Origin: Scleroderma bovista
Lineage: Eukaryota > Basidiomycota > Agaricomycetes > Boletales > Sclerodermataceae
Reading direction: 5' to 3'
Length of the DNA: 64,000 bases
Assembly (NCBI GenBank): GCA_037178675.1
Contig: JAYMGJ010000239.1
Span: 62,001 to 126,000 of the forward strand
Below, piece after piece: positions 10,857-20,663 of the stretch; positions within the stretch are counted from its first letter, which is position 1; each line of letters opens with the position of its first letter. A program made the translations under genes and the position numbers. The notes beneath the pieces were generated by a model. It was not told the DNA's origin, did no database searches, and saw only the letters and a program-made list of their open reading frames with translations.

Positions 10857-11550
10857 TGTCGCTGCGCACAAGCTTTGGCAACACTGTCCGACGGTTCAGC
10901 TCGACAGCACGAGCATGTGGACACACATCTAACATTGGAAAATCACCGATACCAATTCCACTCAATGTCACGCTCACACCGTCCCCGACGTCGCTCGCCG
11001 TCAAGGGACCTCTCGGGTCGACCTCTGTGCCGCTCGAGCCCTATATGCAACTTACTTTTCCTCAACCGAATGTCCTGAACATCTCCATAGAGAACGCGGA
11101 GGTGAAGACGCAACGTGCCATGTGGGGATTGACACGGACCCTCATCAGCAATGCAGTCGTCGGGATGACGCAGGGGTTCACTTTACCCATTTACTTGGTT
11201 GGCGTCGGGTACAGGGCAGCCCTAGAGGAAGACCCGAGAGGAACAATAGATGGTGGAAGTGGTCAGAGACTCAACATGAAACTCGGTCATTCGCACAATG
11301 TCTACGTGCCTATCCCCCCTCACATCAAGGCAGAAGTGTCGTCTCCAACTAAAATCGTGCTCAGTTGTTCAGACAAGCATCTACTGGGTCTCTTTGCGGC
11401 CAGAATACGAAAATGGCGCCCTCCTGAACCTTACAAGGGAAAGGTATGTGTCGGTGCATTTCTGTCACCGGTTGTGAAACTTATCTGGCTTCGAAGGGCG
11501 TGTTCGTCGGGAACGAAACAATACGTTTGAAAGCTATCAAGAAGAAGTAG
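10857..11550 (+). CDS. MRPL6: Mitochondrial large ribosomal subunit protein uL6m
   Basis: The chosen start (MSLRTSFGNTVRRFSSTARA) gives an Arg/Ser-rich mitochondrial presequence; an ATG at 10829 in the same frame would add nine residues. The mature part has the bacterial L6 pattern: IGKSPIPIPLNVTLTPSPTS LAVKGPLGS, WGLTRTLISNAVVGMTQGFT, YLVGVGYRAAL, KLGHSHNVYVPIPPHIKAEV and HLLGLFAARIRKWRPPEPYK GK. One intron (GTATGTGTCGG... to ...CGAAG) separates GK from GVFVGNETIRLKAIKKK at the end. It lies tightly behind the ARC1 gene on the same strand (about 80 bp). The role is in mitochondrial translation. Confidence 0.93.
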
Positions 11551-12625
11551 ACTACCATATACCTTGCCTCATATTCATTTTCGTTAGGTCAATCTGATAC
11601 TGTGACGCATTGTGGTGGTGCATCGGAAACTATGACTCCGAATACCAGAGCCTAGGGGATAACCAATGGTGTTTTGCCTTCTAGAGTACAGATGAGCTGT
11701 CCTTTCAACGTCTCACCCACCTGGCCCCATAACGCTGAGAATGAAGGTCAAAGATGATCGATCGATCTCGCAAGTGCTTTGCACAGGGAGTGCGAGAAGG
11801 TGCGCCGCCGTTAACGTCGCCACCTCGTGGTCATCTAATGCCACGACAAACTACGAGATGTCCGCTGGATACGAGTCTACACGAGTAGTAGTGCTGGCCG
11901 TTGTGTATAGATGTCGACGCGCAGTTGAACAACTGGACCTGTCTGTGTCTCTCCATCTCTGTCCCCTTCTCATTTTTTACTGTGCAGCTTGGAAAGCTGA
12001 TTGGAAACACCATATGTTATCTTCATGCCTCTGCCACCACCGTCAGTTGTCGATATTGGGTTCAAGATGACTTTCCTGTGGGTTTTGGTCCACCAGTTTT
12101 CCTCTGCCATTTATCTCCTCAACTCATATAGGACGTTGAATAACCAACGAAGCCGTATCACCACACCTCATGTGTGACCCCATCTCTGATTTGTAGTTCT
12201 GTTGATCATGCTTTCATAGGCATTGGTCGGTGGAACGCGCTGACTCTTCAGGGTATCTCCGAATCAAATCACACCGACAAATGCACTTACACGCAACAGC
12301 CGACATAACGATATCGAACACTTGCAGGCAAACTGCCAGGCTGGCTATACCAGAGAAACCAGTGCCGCCTGCAGCCGGTGGATAGCTTACCGCTGATAAG
12401 CGTTCGTAGTAGAGGGGCTATGTATGGAGCGCATTGACGGCACTGTCGATCCCAGAGGACGTGTTACCTGTGTACATTCGTACTAGACCACTTCGCACGT
12501 AGGCTCGTAAGCGAGAACGAAGCAGTGAGGAGAGCCTGAGTGTCATGAAGCCGAGAATGGGTTTATGTACTGATTGGTAGTCTAGGGACTAGGGTAGTAG
12601 TGATGGTTGTTTTACTTGATCAGTC
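11551..12625. other. Intergenic stretch of about 1.1 kb, no gene recognised
   Basis: No open frame here has a recognisable family signature; the longest (11741-12070, 109 codons) reads as non-protein-like. A structured RNA cannot be ruled out in the G/A-rich part near 12400-12600, but I could not identify one. Confidence 0.4.
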
Positions 12626-12664
12626 TTGGTGGAGGTCCGATCATACTTACCACTGGACAACAAC

Positions 12665-13158
12665 ATGCGGCACTCCATTGCACCGAATCGCAAGTCACAT
12701 GCTGCATCCTTGGCACCGCAGGGGGCGAGCGCCGCTGCGATGAACAAGTTGCTGGAGAAGAAGAAAGAGTACGAGGCTGTGGCAGCCCTCGAACGCGCCA
12801 GCGCACTCTTTGTAAAACGAATTGAAGGCCTCGCAGACGACTGCGAAGTAATGGCGGATGCTGGCCAAGGTTTGTCTAGCTCTCGGAAGTGGTAGTTACC
12901 ACTGAGCACTGACAAATGTCTATCTAGTTCATGGCGAGGTGCTCGAACAATGGCCAAACATGTTTCGCATACTTGATCTTTTCCGTGAGTCTGATCGGTC
13001 TGCTCGCTTCTATCTCCTGTGCTGAGCCCATGGCAGTCGCGAATCGTCAGCAGTATGCGGGAAATGAGGATATCTCTGAGATATCGGAATCGGCCCCTGG
13101 AGAGCGTCTTGTGCGTGTTCCTCTGGACGAGTTGCAGGCGGATACGACGAAGTCTTGA
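12665..13158 (+). CDS. DAD2: DASH complex subunit Dad2
   Basis: Dad2 is part of the fungal DASH ring that couples kinetochores to microtubules. The start used gives MRHSIAPNRKSHAASLAPQG; another in-frame ATG lies 39 nt upstream. The helical core reads AAAMNKLLEKKKEYEAVAAL ERASALFVKRIEGLADDCEV MADAGQ. It is joined across an intron (12873-12928 region) to VHGEVLEQWPNMFRILDLF, the most characteristic Dad2 phrase. A second intron (GTGAGTCTGATC to GTGCTGAG) leads to MAVANRQQYAGNED and a tail with GERLVRVPLDELQ. The length, about 120 residues, fits the family. Its 3' end lies 285 bp from the convergent GH3 gene. Confidence 0.9.
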
Positions 13159-13443
13159 GCACCATTGCATGCATCTCGACAACACTTGCGCATTATCATG
13201 CCCTCCTCGATGCAGAGACAAGCGGACTGAGCGCGCGGCGCAGGAACCGGGGATGGTTGAGGGCTTCGGCCAGCGCGTGCCGATCTCCTTGACAAGCGCG
13301 ACAATTCCTCAGCGCGTTCCTTGCTTCAGACTAGAGACTACATTAGAAATAATACACGAAAGAATCGCCTTGTCTACAGCACTGTTAAGTAGATTCCAAC
13401 ATGCAGGTAGCCAAATGCATCTAATTCACTCCCACATGTATTA

Positions 13444-15522
13444 TTAATGTTTGCTTCCAGAAGGAACAGATCCAGAACCTAGTTCCCTCTCAACCCGCTG
13501 AAATATCCACTCCTGGGCTGTGTTGTCCCACAAAACAACGGGCACCTTCACTTGTCCTAGCCCGGACTTGTTCACATCCAACTTCCATCGCCTATATTCC
13601 GCGAACGTCCCCGACTTTAAGATTCGGATGGTAAATGGTTTCAACCTCTTCGAATCAAAGGCTGGTCTAAACCTTTCGTTTTGACGGACAAATTCAGCCA
13701 GCAGTCGTGCTGGAGCTTCATCCGCCTTGGGACCTTTGTCGAAGGTAGCACCCGTAAACACTAAGCCTAAGTAAGGAACAGTCAAACATACCAAGGTCAC
13801 CCTGAACTTCGACAAGGTATCCAAGACATTTGTTGTCATCGATGACAGTCGTAAACTCGCCAATTAAACCAAGCGTGTCTTGCACTGCTAAGATAACGCT
13901 TGTAACTTGGCTCTCGGACAACATGATACTTGCCAACCGGGCAGCGAGGCTGTTTCACGTTAATCCGGGTAGAAATATAGGTGACGACGAGGCATACTTT
14001 CGGCGTTCGACAAATCGCACAACGGGTGTACCATCATTAGGGTCGAAGCCTGCAATCTCGACGATGTCTCCGATGCGATAACGCCACAGTCCCTTGTGGG
14101 CAGTCACTACGACCTCGTACATTTTCCCAACCTTGACTTGCCACTGACAGGGGATTAGAGGAAGCACGAGTGAGATGAAAGGGCTTACTGGGCACAAAAG
14201 ATCAGATGCTGTCCCCTCGTTAGTAACGTCAATGAATTCAAAAAATTCAGTGAATAATAATTTGAACAGATTCATGTCCGAAGGGTCGTAAACCAAACCA
14301 ACGGGGGCTTCACTGGCAAAATAACCCTGACTGCGTAACTCAACATCTGGACCAATGTAGTGCTTTATCTGTGGGATGGCCTAAGTTTTCGCCAGTGGAT
14401 TAAAAATAACGGGGCCTGCCTTCGGAAGGGCAGCTGCGAAGGTACCACTCCCAATAGTGAAAACCGCCCTGAGCATCGGCCAAACCTTCGCCAACCAGCC
14501 AGGCTGCTCCGTCGCTTTCCCGATGGCATGAAGCTCGGCTGCACGTTCAGGACGCGGAGGAAAGTGAGGCTGTTTAACGACGTGTACATCTTAGCGGGGG
14601 GACCTGAGATGAAGAAGTGGCTACCTCGAGGTATTCCCGGACATGATCAATTCCCTCCCAGTCTGGGAGTGTGCCAGACCCAATGCATGCTACAAGTATA
14701 TCCCATTCTTCTTCCATGTACAGGATCATATCGAGGATAGCAGTACTGAAGAATCCTGAGATCATCTCAAGCTCACGTTCTGCCAGGGCGAAGAGTATAT
14801 GCATTGACATGAATGATGGGTACTTGGTGATAAAGCCAACGGCATTTGGAGAGGTATATGAACCTACGACAATGTGTAGTGACTTCGAAAAGAACCAAGG
14901 AAAAGTACATACTTGCCAACTTGATATTTAGGTGATCTTGGTCAACATCCAATCCTTCCCATATGCGGGACTCATTGGCTGTCGCTCCACCGACGGGGAG
15001 CTTCTTAATTGTATCCCCCTTGTCATTCTGCACGCTAATCAACTGACGATATTTGAAGGAAAAGAATCGGCAGATTTTCCCGGAAGTAAACTTCGGAGGA
15101 GCGGTGGAGATAGATCCGTAGCTGTACAGGGCGATATACTTTGCCTTTGCACTGGATGTTGAACTAGTCACGGCGATTCCATAAGGCAGTCCTGGAGCAA
15201 ACATATTCTGTACATCTTTTTCCAGGCAATTGCTCTCAAGGAATTTCTTTACGAATGGCTCGTAAGCGTCGTAAGTTGTTAATGGAATCGTAGAGTAATA
15301 ACTCTCGATGAGCGCATCGTCTCGGTCCTCACTGTCGCCTTCCTTCCTGAGGTTCTGTAGCGCGGTGTGAAAGTCCAAAAAGACAGGCGACTCGGAGAAA
15401 TAACGAGTGTCCTTGTTCTTCTTGATAAGAGAGAGCAGCGTACTCTCGGTGCGCCCCTTCAGTATTGCCCTGAGGGTAGGAGACAGGTCGTCAACGAGCG
15501 GGGGAGGCTGTGGGGAGATCAT
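13444..15522 (-). CDS. GH3-family acyl-adenylate amido-synthetase-like protein, copy A
   Basis: GH3 proteins adenylate carboxylic acids and, in plants, join them to amino acids; the fungal substrate is unknown. Exon 1 reads MISPQPPPLVDDLSPTLRAI, SLIKKNKDTRYFSESPVFLD, YYSTIPLTTYDAYEPFVKKF and TSSTSSAKAKYIALY, the last being the Ser/Thr-rich nucleotide-binding loop region. Later exons give FITKYPSFMSMHILFALAER, PERAAELHAIGKATEQPGWL AKVWPMLRAVFTIGSGTFAA, IKHYIGPDVELRSQGYFASE, and YEVVVTAHKGLWRYRIGDIV EIAGF, the classic GH3 block. The end is VPVVLWDNTAQEWIFQRVER ELGSG. About eight exons, apparently intact. It is paralogous to the inverted copy at the right end of the window; protein identity over exon 1 is high but several clustered replacements exist (for example YGSISTAPPKFTSGKICRFF here against YKPVTAPPKSTSGKIYRPF). 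Confidence 0.85.
14369..14419 (-). other. Probable GC-AG intron in GH3 copy A
   Basis: The segment starts GCAGGCCCC directly after CCG AAG and ends CCCACAG before ATA AAG CAC, and it contains an in-frame TAG. Removing it joins FAAALPK to IKHYIGPDVEL. The matching segment in copy B (63214-63265) is one base longer although the flanking frames are the same, which argues that it is not coding. A GT donor nine bases further in (GTTATT here, GTCACT in copy B) is the alternative. Confidence 0.55.
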
Positions 15523-15566
15523 GTGTGTAGTGGAATGACAAACACGAGATAGGAATTGGCAGAGGG

Positions 15567-15626
15567 ATCGTTCGATGGGTCTAACTCGGCTCCTCGTCAG
15601 CTACCGAGTTAGACCCGTCGAACGAT
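15567..15626. repeat. Inverted repeat upstream of GH3 copy A (23-bp arms, 14-nt loop)
   Basis: The left arm (15567-15589) and right arm (15604-15626) are reverse complements at 22 of 23 positions, around the core GGGTCTAACTCGG. The repeat begins 45 bp before the GH3 start codon and so probably lies in the 5' leader or core promoter. It could form a stable RNA hairpin or be a dimeric protein-binding site. A related element lies in the same place before copy B. Confidence 0.85.
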
Positions 15627-15674
15627 TTGAAGGCCTCGAGTTGGAACTTCGAACACCAGCAGGAAACTATTAGT

Positions 15675-15796
15675 AAGCGCTGCCCGCATGTACCGATTTG
15701 GAAGTTCGGCGCCTCCCGCAATACTGTACAAACAAGGTTCAAGCCAGTTTTGGTGGAAATAGACCAGACAGATTCCTCGAGACAAGATGGGTGCGT
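15675..15796 (+). pseudogene. Truncated copy of the RPL17 promoter and first exon
   Basis: Blocks of this stretch match the reverse complement of the RPL17 5' region at the right end of the window: GATTTGGAAGTTCGGC, TACTGTACAAACAAGGTTCA and CAGACAGATTCCTC.AGACAA. The last block leads to ATGG at 15787-15790 followed by the splice donor GTGCGT. In the intact gene exon 1 is exactly ATGG followed by GTGCGT. Similarity stops right after the donor, so no RPL17 body exists here. It marks the broken end of the GH3 duplication. Confidence 0.8.
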
Positions 15797-15915
15797 AAGT
15801 AGTCTCGTTCCCAGACGTTGTAGTGCAGTCAGATCTCAATGTGCTGATGGGGCCCTAATATGTTCTGCAGAAAAAGGGAATATGCTGACATAAGAAATGC
15901 AGAATGGGAGTAGAT

Positions 15916-15959
15916 GCATCGAAATGTCTGCAGACTTGTGTCTGTCATACGCTCCTCTC
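15916..15959 (+). pseudogene. 44-nt copy of the VMA11 start region
   Basis: 41 of 44 bases match 18937-18980, which spans the VMA11 start codon (ATGTCTGCAGACTTGTGTC...). Similarity stops on both sides. The fragment lies just past the 3' end of the HET gene, so the HET gene sits between this copy and the intact VMA11 start, in the same orientation. Confidence 0.8.
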
Positions 15960-15986
15960 ATCCATATCATATTAACCCTTACTTGG

Positions 15987-18350
15987 TCACCCTTCGTCTC
16001 CTGACCGCTCTTCCGACACAGATCCGATGCTTCGATTTCGGTGCCAAACAAATGGCTTTGCAACGCTGTACAAAGGTGTTGTGATATTTGAGCTGGGCTG
16101 GCAAGGATCAGGAAGACATCGTATGATCCTTGTGACGAGGTATCTGTTGGTGAGTCGAGTAGAGAACGAAGTTAACAATGACTTGAGGTCGTTGTTACTT
16201 GGAAGTGACAGCATCAGTGGTTTGTATAAATTGAGATGGCGGGAGTACGTCCGATTCCAGGCCATCACACGATCCATTGAAGATAGTTCGTGCTGTCTTG
16301 GGGTAATGTCCGCGATTAAAGAAAGCGACTTGAGGTCAGCAAAGAGGTTTCCTTCGCAGCAGAATTCCATGGAGTCCGTAAAGTGACCATAGTCCCCCAG
16401 CTATTCCCATAAGGCTAAACACTGTGTGAAAGGCACGTGTACTCACTTTGGTACCATCGGGTGCGTCCGAGAAATTACTGGGCACCCCGTCTATTTCGTA
16501 GCTACGGTACTTCCTCTGCCGATCGAGTATCACGAGACCCCGCCAGTCACAGCCGGGATCGTCTGTTCCCTAAATAATTAGTGATATTAATTCCAATGAG
16601 GCGTGCAAAAAAAACTATGTACCCACGTTAACATCGAAGGCTGTCCATTCATCTGATACGTCACCGAAACCGGGATCGTGAAATACCTCAAGCTTAACTC
16701 CACACATCCTTGAGCTCTTCCACAAGACGGACGATATCTGAAGGATCCTGGTTGTTCGAGGGATGCGGGTCTGCATAATGCAGACCTGACGATAGCGTGC
16801 AGCCCCAGAGCATGCCTTATTCATGTGTTGTGCATGCTCGGGTGCTCTGGCCAGCGTTTCAATGTATTCACGAACAGCATATCCCTGCCATGAAGGTCGC
16901 GGAAATATGTTAGAGCCATCAGAAACGACATGTATCCAGTCCTTCCCAAAAGATTGTCCAAGGCCCACTACAAAGTGGTGGTTAGTTAGACTATCATAAT
17001 AGACTTTGATGCAAAGGGAATCGGTGCTGGTCAGCGTGAGCGTGCTTCCTGTGAATTTATTTGGGTACGCGTCGCAGCAAGCGAAACCACTGAGCGCGCT
17101 ATCGTCGATTTCGAATGTGGTGTTGCGATGCGGCAGGTCTTGGTATCTGAGGTAGACTTGACACAACTGCCATTGAGGTACCTCGGGAGGAAAGTACGGC
17201 ACTGGCCATCTATAATAGTTGGATTCCCAGAAAACCAAATCGATGGTTATTGGTGGATCCCGACCACGGCGGCACGGCAGCCGGGCTTGGAAGAATGTGC
17301 GAGAGCCGTGATAGGGACGGAGGAGCAGCCAAATTTGAATGCCGCGATTCGTGATTGAGAATGACCCGAGTCGATCCTCGACGGAGTCCAGCTCGGCCTC
17401 CTCTTTGAGAGATTGGATAAACTCGTCGTGACCCATCAGCTCCATTCTACCACAATCCTCGAAGTCGCCTGGGTCATCCGCAAGGATACTGCCAGGCTGC
17501 TCCTTTTCCATGCTGGGATCCCATGCAAAGATGCTTTGGTCGTTCGATGCACGGATGATCTCCAGCTGAAGACGGCGAAATGCTTTCTTCCCTTCTCCGT
17601 ACAACATCGGCATATTCACGTCCAGCAGACCCATCAGCGAATAAGCTCGGTCCTCAACTCGCGTCGTCGTTCGATTGGCCGCCCACGACATGATTTGAGC
17701 AACACACGGACGGTTTCCACAGAGCCCATGTGTCAATATATGCGCCGGAATTCCAGTAATGCCTACCAAGGTAGGTGCAAGCATCCTCTTGTCACCTATG
17801 CTTTGCCAATTCTTGTTGAGGAACTGGACGTTGCCTGGGGCTATCAGCTCTTGTAGCGTCCACCCGCGCGAGAACCACTCTGGCCATCCACCGAAATCGG
17901 GATACCTCTCATCGTCACTCACAGTGGGAAACCATGGATCGGGGACGTCGTGGAGGTACGCATAGCATACTTTTGCGTTTTCATACCACCGATACATGGA
18001 ATTGATGGCCTCGGATAGCTCTGCGCTGCTTCGCTTGTCGATGCAGCAAGTGTCAACCCACAACCACTCATATCCATCGTTCCGCGCCTGCTCGCAGCTC
18101 TGGAGGATCTTTCGATAGCCAACACGCTGACGAATTTCGTCTCTCTCTCCACGGCCATCTTCGCGAGCTTGTCCATTTCGTTATAGTCCACTTCTTGCGC
18201 GATCCACCGATGGGATAGAATCGCATACTCTGTTGCTCCATCATCGCAGAACGTGAGGACTTTGCTGTGCCGTTCCACTCGCTTTCCTTTTCTAATCAAA
18301 CTCTCCCTCTTAAGAAAAGCTTTTACATTGATCAGACGCATGCTGCACAA
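15987..18350 (-). pseudogene. HET-domain (heterokaryon incompatibility-like) gene with a frameshift in exon 1
   Basis: HET proteins control non-self recognition and can trigger cell death on hyphal fusion. Reading starts MRLINVKAFLKRESLIRKGK (18341, or 18350). The HET domain motifs are ATEYAILSHRW, EWLWVDTCCIDKRSSAELSE and FSRGWTLQELIAPGNVQF, then RPCVAQIMSWAANRTTTRVE DRAYSLMGLLDVNMPMLYGE, typical of the agaricomycete family. Two introns near 16.6 and 16.4 kb lead to GTDDPGCDWRGLVILDRQRK and a C-terminal exon (LGDYGHFTDSMEFCCEGNLF ...). The only lesion found is near 18142-18150: after KMAVER the frame must shift to continue DEIRQRVGYRKILQSCEQA. The site is a GA repeat with two bases too many for the open frame. 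This may be an inactive allele, a slippage-prone repeat or an assembly error. Confidence 0.82.
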
Positions 18351-18944
18351 GTATGCATCAGTCTTGAGGGGATCATCAACTGTGAATGATATTCATACCT
18401 CCTCTAACAGAATGGCGTGGAACGTTACGTGTAGTTGTGGTGATACAACCAGGTGTGGTTCCCTTTGGGTGGTCGACGTCTTATTTCCGTGAGACGGCAG
18501 AATAGGAACAACACTCAGCGGCCGCCGGCATTCTTCTACCCTGGATACAGTGAAGAGGATTGGTGGTAAAGGCACGATAGCACGTGTCGTTTCTACCCGA
18601 AAGGCGCAAAATTGAGCGCCCTATGACATATGGGCGCCGACAACGCCTCACCATGTGACTACTGAAATCAGTGACAATAAGTCGGGAGGGAGTGACTGCC
18701 TTCCCTTGGGTCTTGGGTCTTCCTAGAGAGACGAATCACTCTGGTCATTACGGTCAGTGGACATGCTCTGTACTGTCTTGCATAACGTCACGAGCGAGGA
18801 TGGATGTCCATTTCTACGGTCCAAACGGAGCGTATGTGCCGGCTTAGTCACCACATTCAACATAGCCAAACATTGTATCCTACCGTCGTCGAACTAGCAA
18901 GTTAGTATTGGACTTGCAAAACCTTTGAGGTCCACTGCATCGAA
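18351..18944. other. Intergenic stretch between HET and VMA11, no gene recognised
   Basis: About 590 bp with only short open frames. It should hold both divergent promoters (HET leftward, VMA11 rightward). No TATA box or shared motif stood out. Confidence 0.4.
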
Positions 18945-19756
18945 ATGTCTGCAGACTTGTGTCCGCCATACGCTCCTTTCTTTGGGTTTGCAGGAGTTGC
19001 CTCCGCGGTTTGTTTTGTTCAAAATCATCCAGCTCAAGTCCCGCTGACGTGCTTGCGGTTCCCGTAGATGGTCCTCAGCAGTATGTCTGACTGAAATGAT
19101 TGGTTCAAAGTACTGAACATGATACTCAGCTATTGGTGCGGCATTTGGGACAGCCAAGTCTGGAATCGGTATCGCTGGGTTGGGGACGTTCAAGCCAGAG
19201 TTGATCATGAAGGTGCGCGCCTGACTTTCTCCAATACTGGAATTTCCCATGACAGGTCGCTAGTCGCTAGTGCCAGTGGTCATGTCTGGTATAATAGCAG
19301 TATATGGACTGGTGGTGTCGGTGCTCATCTCAGGGTCATGTAATCTTTCTCGCTTACTTGCTTGGCTTTTGCATACTGAGCTTTCTCGGTTCAGTGCACC
19401 CTTCAAAGGACTACCCCCTAGCTGCCGGATTTATCCACCTTGGAGCAGGTATATCATGCGGATTGACTGGGATTGGGGCTGGCTATGCGATTGGCTATGT
19501 CGGTGACTCGGTGTGTTGAATTCCACTCTATACATTACCACTATCTCTAACCTACTCACAGTGCGTCCGCGCATATCTCTATGAACCGCGTGTATTCGTT
19601 GTGATGGTCCTCATTCTGATCTTTGCTGAAGTACTTGGACTGTATGGGTAAGTTGGCACTTCCTCCTCTGCACAGTACAATCAATGACCGCCTGACAGGC
19701 TTATCGTTGCTCTCATCATGAACACGAGGGTTACCTCACTAACTGGATGTAATTAA
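18945..19756 (+). CDS. VMA11: V-type proton ATPase proteolipid subunit c' (VMA11 type)
   Basis: The proteolipid ring moves protons across vacuolar membranes. Exon 1 gives [21 protein letters not shown]; a 13-nt exon at 19068-19080 plus the next exon gives [32 protein letters not shown]. After a further intron: [25 protein letters not shown]. Then [67 protein letters not shown] with the buried proton-carrying Glu, and [10 protein letters not shown]. Four membrane helices are seen. The phrases GDSCVR and [14 protein letters not shown] favour c' (VMA11) over c (VMA3). The 3' end faces the zinc-knuckle gene 78 bp away. Confidence 0.92.
19068..19080 (+). other. 13-nt micro-exon of VMA11
   Basis: Flanked by CCCGTAG before and GTATGT after. 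It encodes MVLS plus one base, which completes the conserved [20 protein letters not shown] phrase of proteolipid helix 1. Without it the frame and the motif are lost. Confidence 0.8.
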
Positions 19757-19834
19757 CATCAGCCACTCCCATGATTATCGTACAGACAGCCCCATGAACA
19801 AGTAACCTGATGCACTACAAGTACGATATTATAA

Positions 19835-20572
19835 CTAGCTTCTTGGCCCTGGGTGATATGATGGCAAAGGTGAGGAACTGTACCTGCGAGGAACTCGCCT
19901 CCTTCTGTCACGCTCCCTTGAACGCGACGATCCTGAGCTCGAGGAGCTCGAGGATGATGTGGAGGAAGAGTCGGATGTACTTGAATCTGAGTCGGAATCT
20001 GAGGTTGAAGACGTATTAGAGTCCGAACCAGAGTTCGAGTCAGTCGATGAATCAGAGGTCGACGAGTCCAGATCAGATGATGCTGATTTCCTCGACCTGT
20101 GATGCGCAGTAGTTTGTACAAGTACAAAATATTGAATGGATTGTCTTACCTTCGTGCCTTTTTTCTTCTGTCGGACGTGGGCTCTTTCTCTTTCTCCTTC
20201 TCTCGCTCCTTCTCCTTTGCCTCGAGAATACGGTTGGCTGTCCCAGTCCTGTATGATGATGAGGATGAGATGGGTTTGTACGGGACCAGCAGATAGGCTC
20301 ACTTCTTCGTAAATTCTTCCGGTACCTCTACAGAGGGCTTGCCATCAGCCTTGAGTTTCGCTAGCACCTTGGGGTTTTCGAGCATTTGTGTCCGCGATGG
20401 GCGTGATACATATGGACGTGGAGATTTACACTCGTATGTGAAATGTCCTGTAGAATATAAACCACAGCACTCAACCATAGCAATGACTCTCACCTGTCTT
20501 TAGACATTTCTGGCATACAGTCGTAGCTGTCGCATGGGGAGTTGACCTACTGTGTGGTGCAAACTTGGACAT
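19835..20572 (-). CDS. CCHC zinc-knuckle protein of the ZCCHC10 type
   Basis: The start MSKFAPHSRSTPHATATTVC QKCLKTG splices across a short intron to GHFTYECKSPRPYVSRPSRT QML, making a single CCHC knuckle (CQKCLKTGHFTYEC). Next come NPKVLAKLKADGKPSVEVPE EF, then a basic Lys/Glu/Arg stretch and a long Ser/Asp-rich run, ending in an Arg-rich segment (SRSRERDRRRRVPRRYSSSP). This order equals the ZCCHC10 family, nuclear proteins of unclear function. An internal intron near 20090-20150 splits the Lys-rich part from the Ser-rich part. The start codon is 91 bp from the divergent gene at 20664. Confidence 0.82.
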
Positions 20573-20663
20573 GGTGCAAAGGCCATCGACGTGGGCGCCA
20601 GTCCTTGTACGATTGCTTACATAATGATTTCCATTCACATCCATCGTAGATCCTTCATCCTAT

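Noticed and set aside
11741..12070. 109-codon open frame in the gap after uL6m
   Set aside because: The translation has no recognisable motif, odd composition and no supporting splice structure.
13955..14296. GH3 copy A treated as a pseudogene because of an in-frame stop
   Set aside because: The stop lies in a segment whose length differs by one base between paralogues and whose removal restores the family sequence, so it is taken as an intron.
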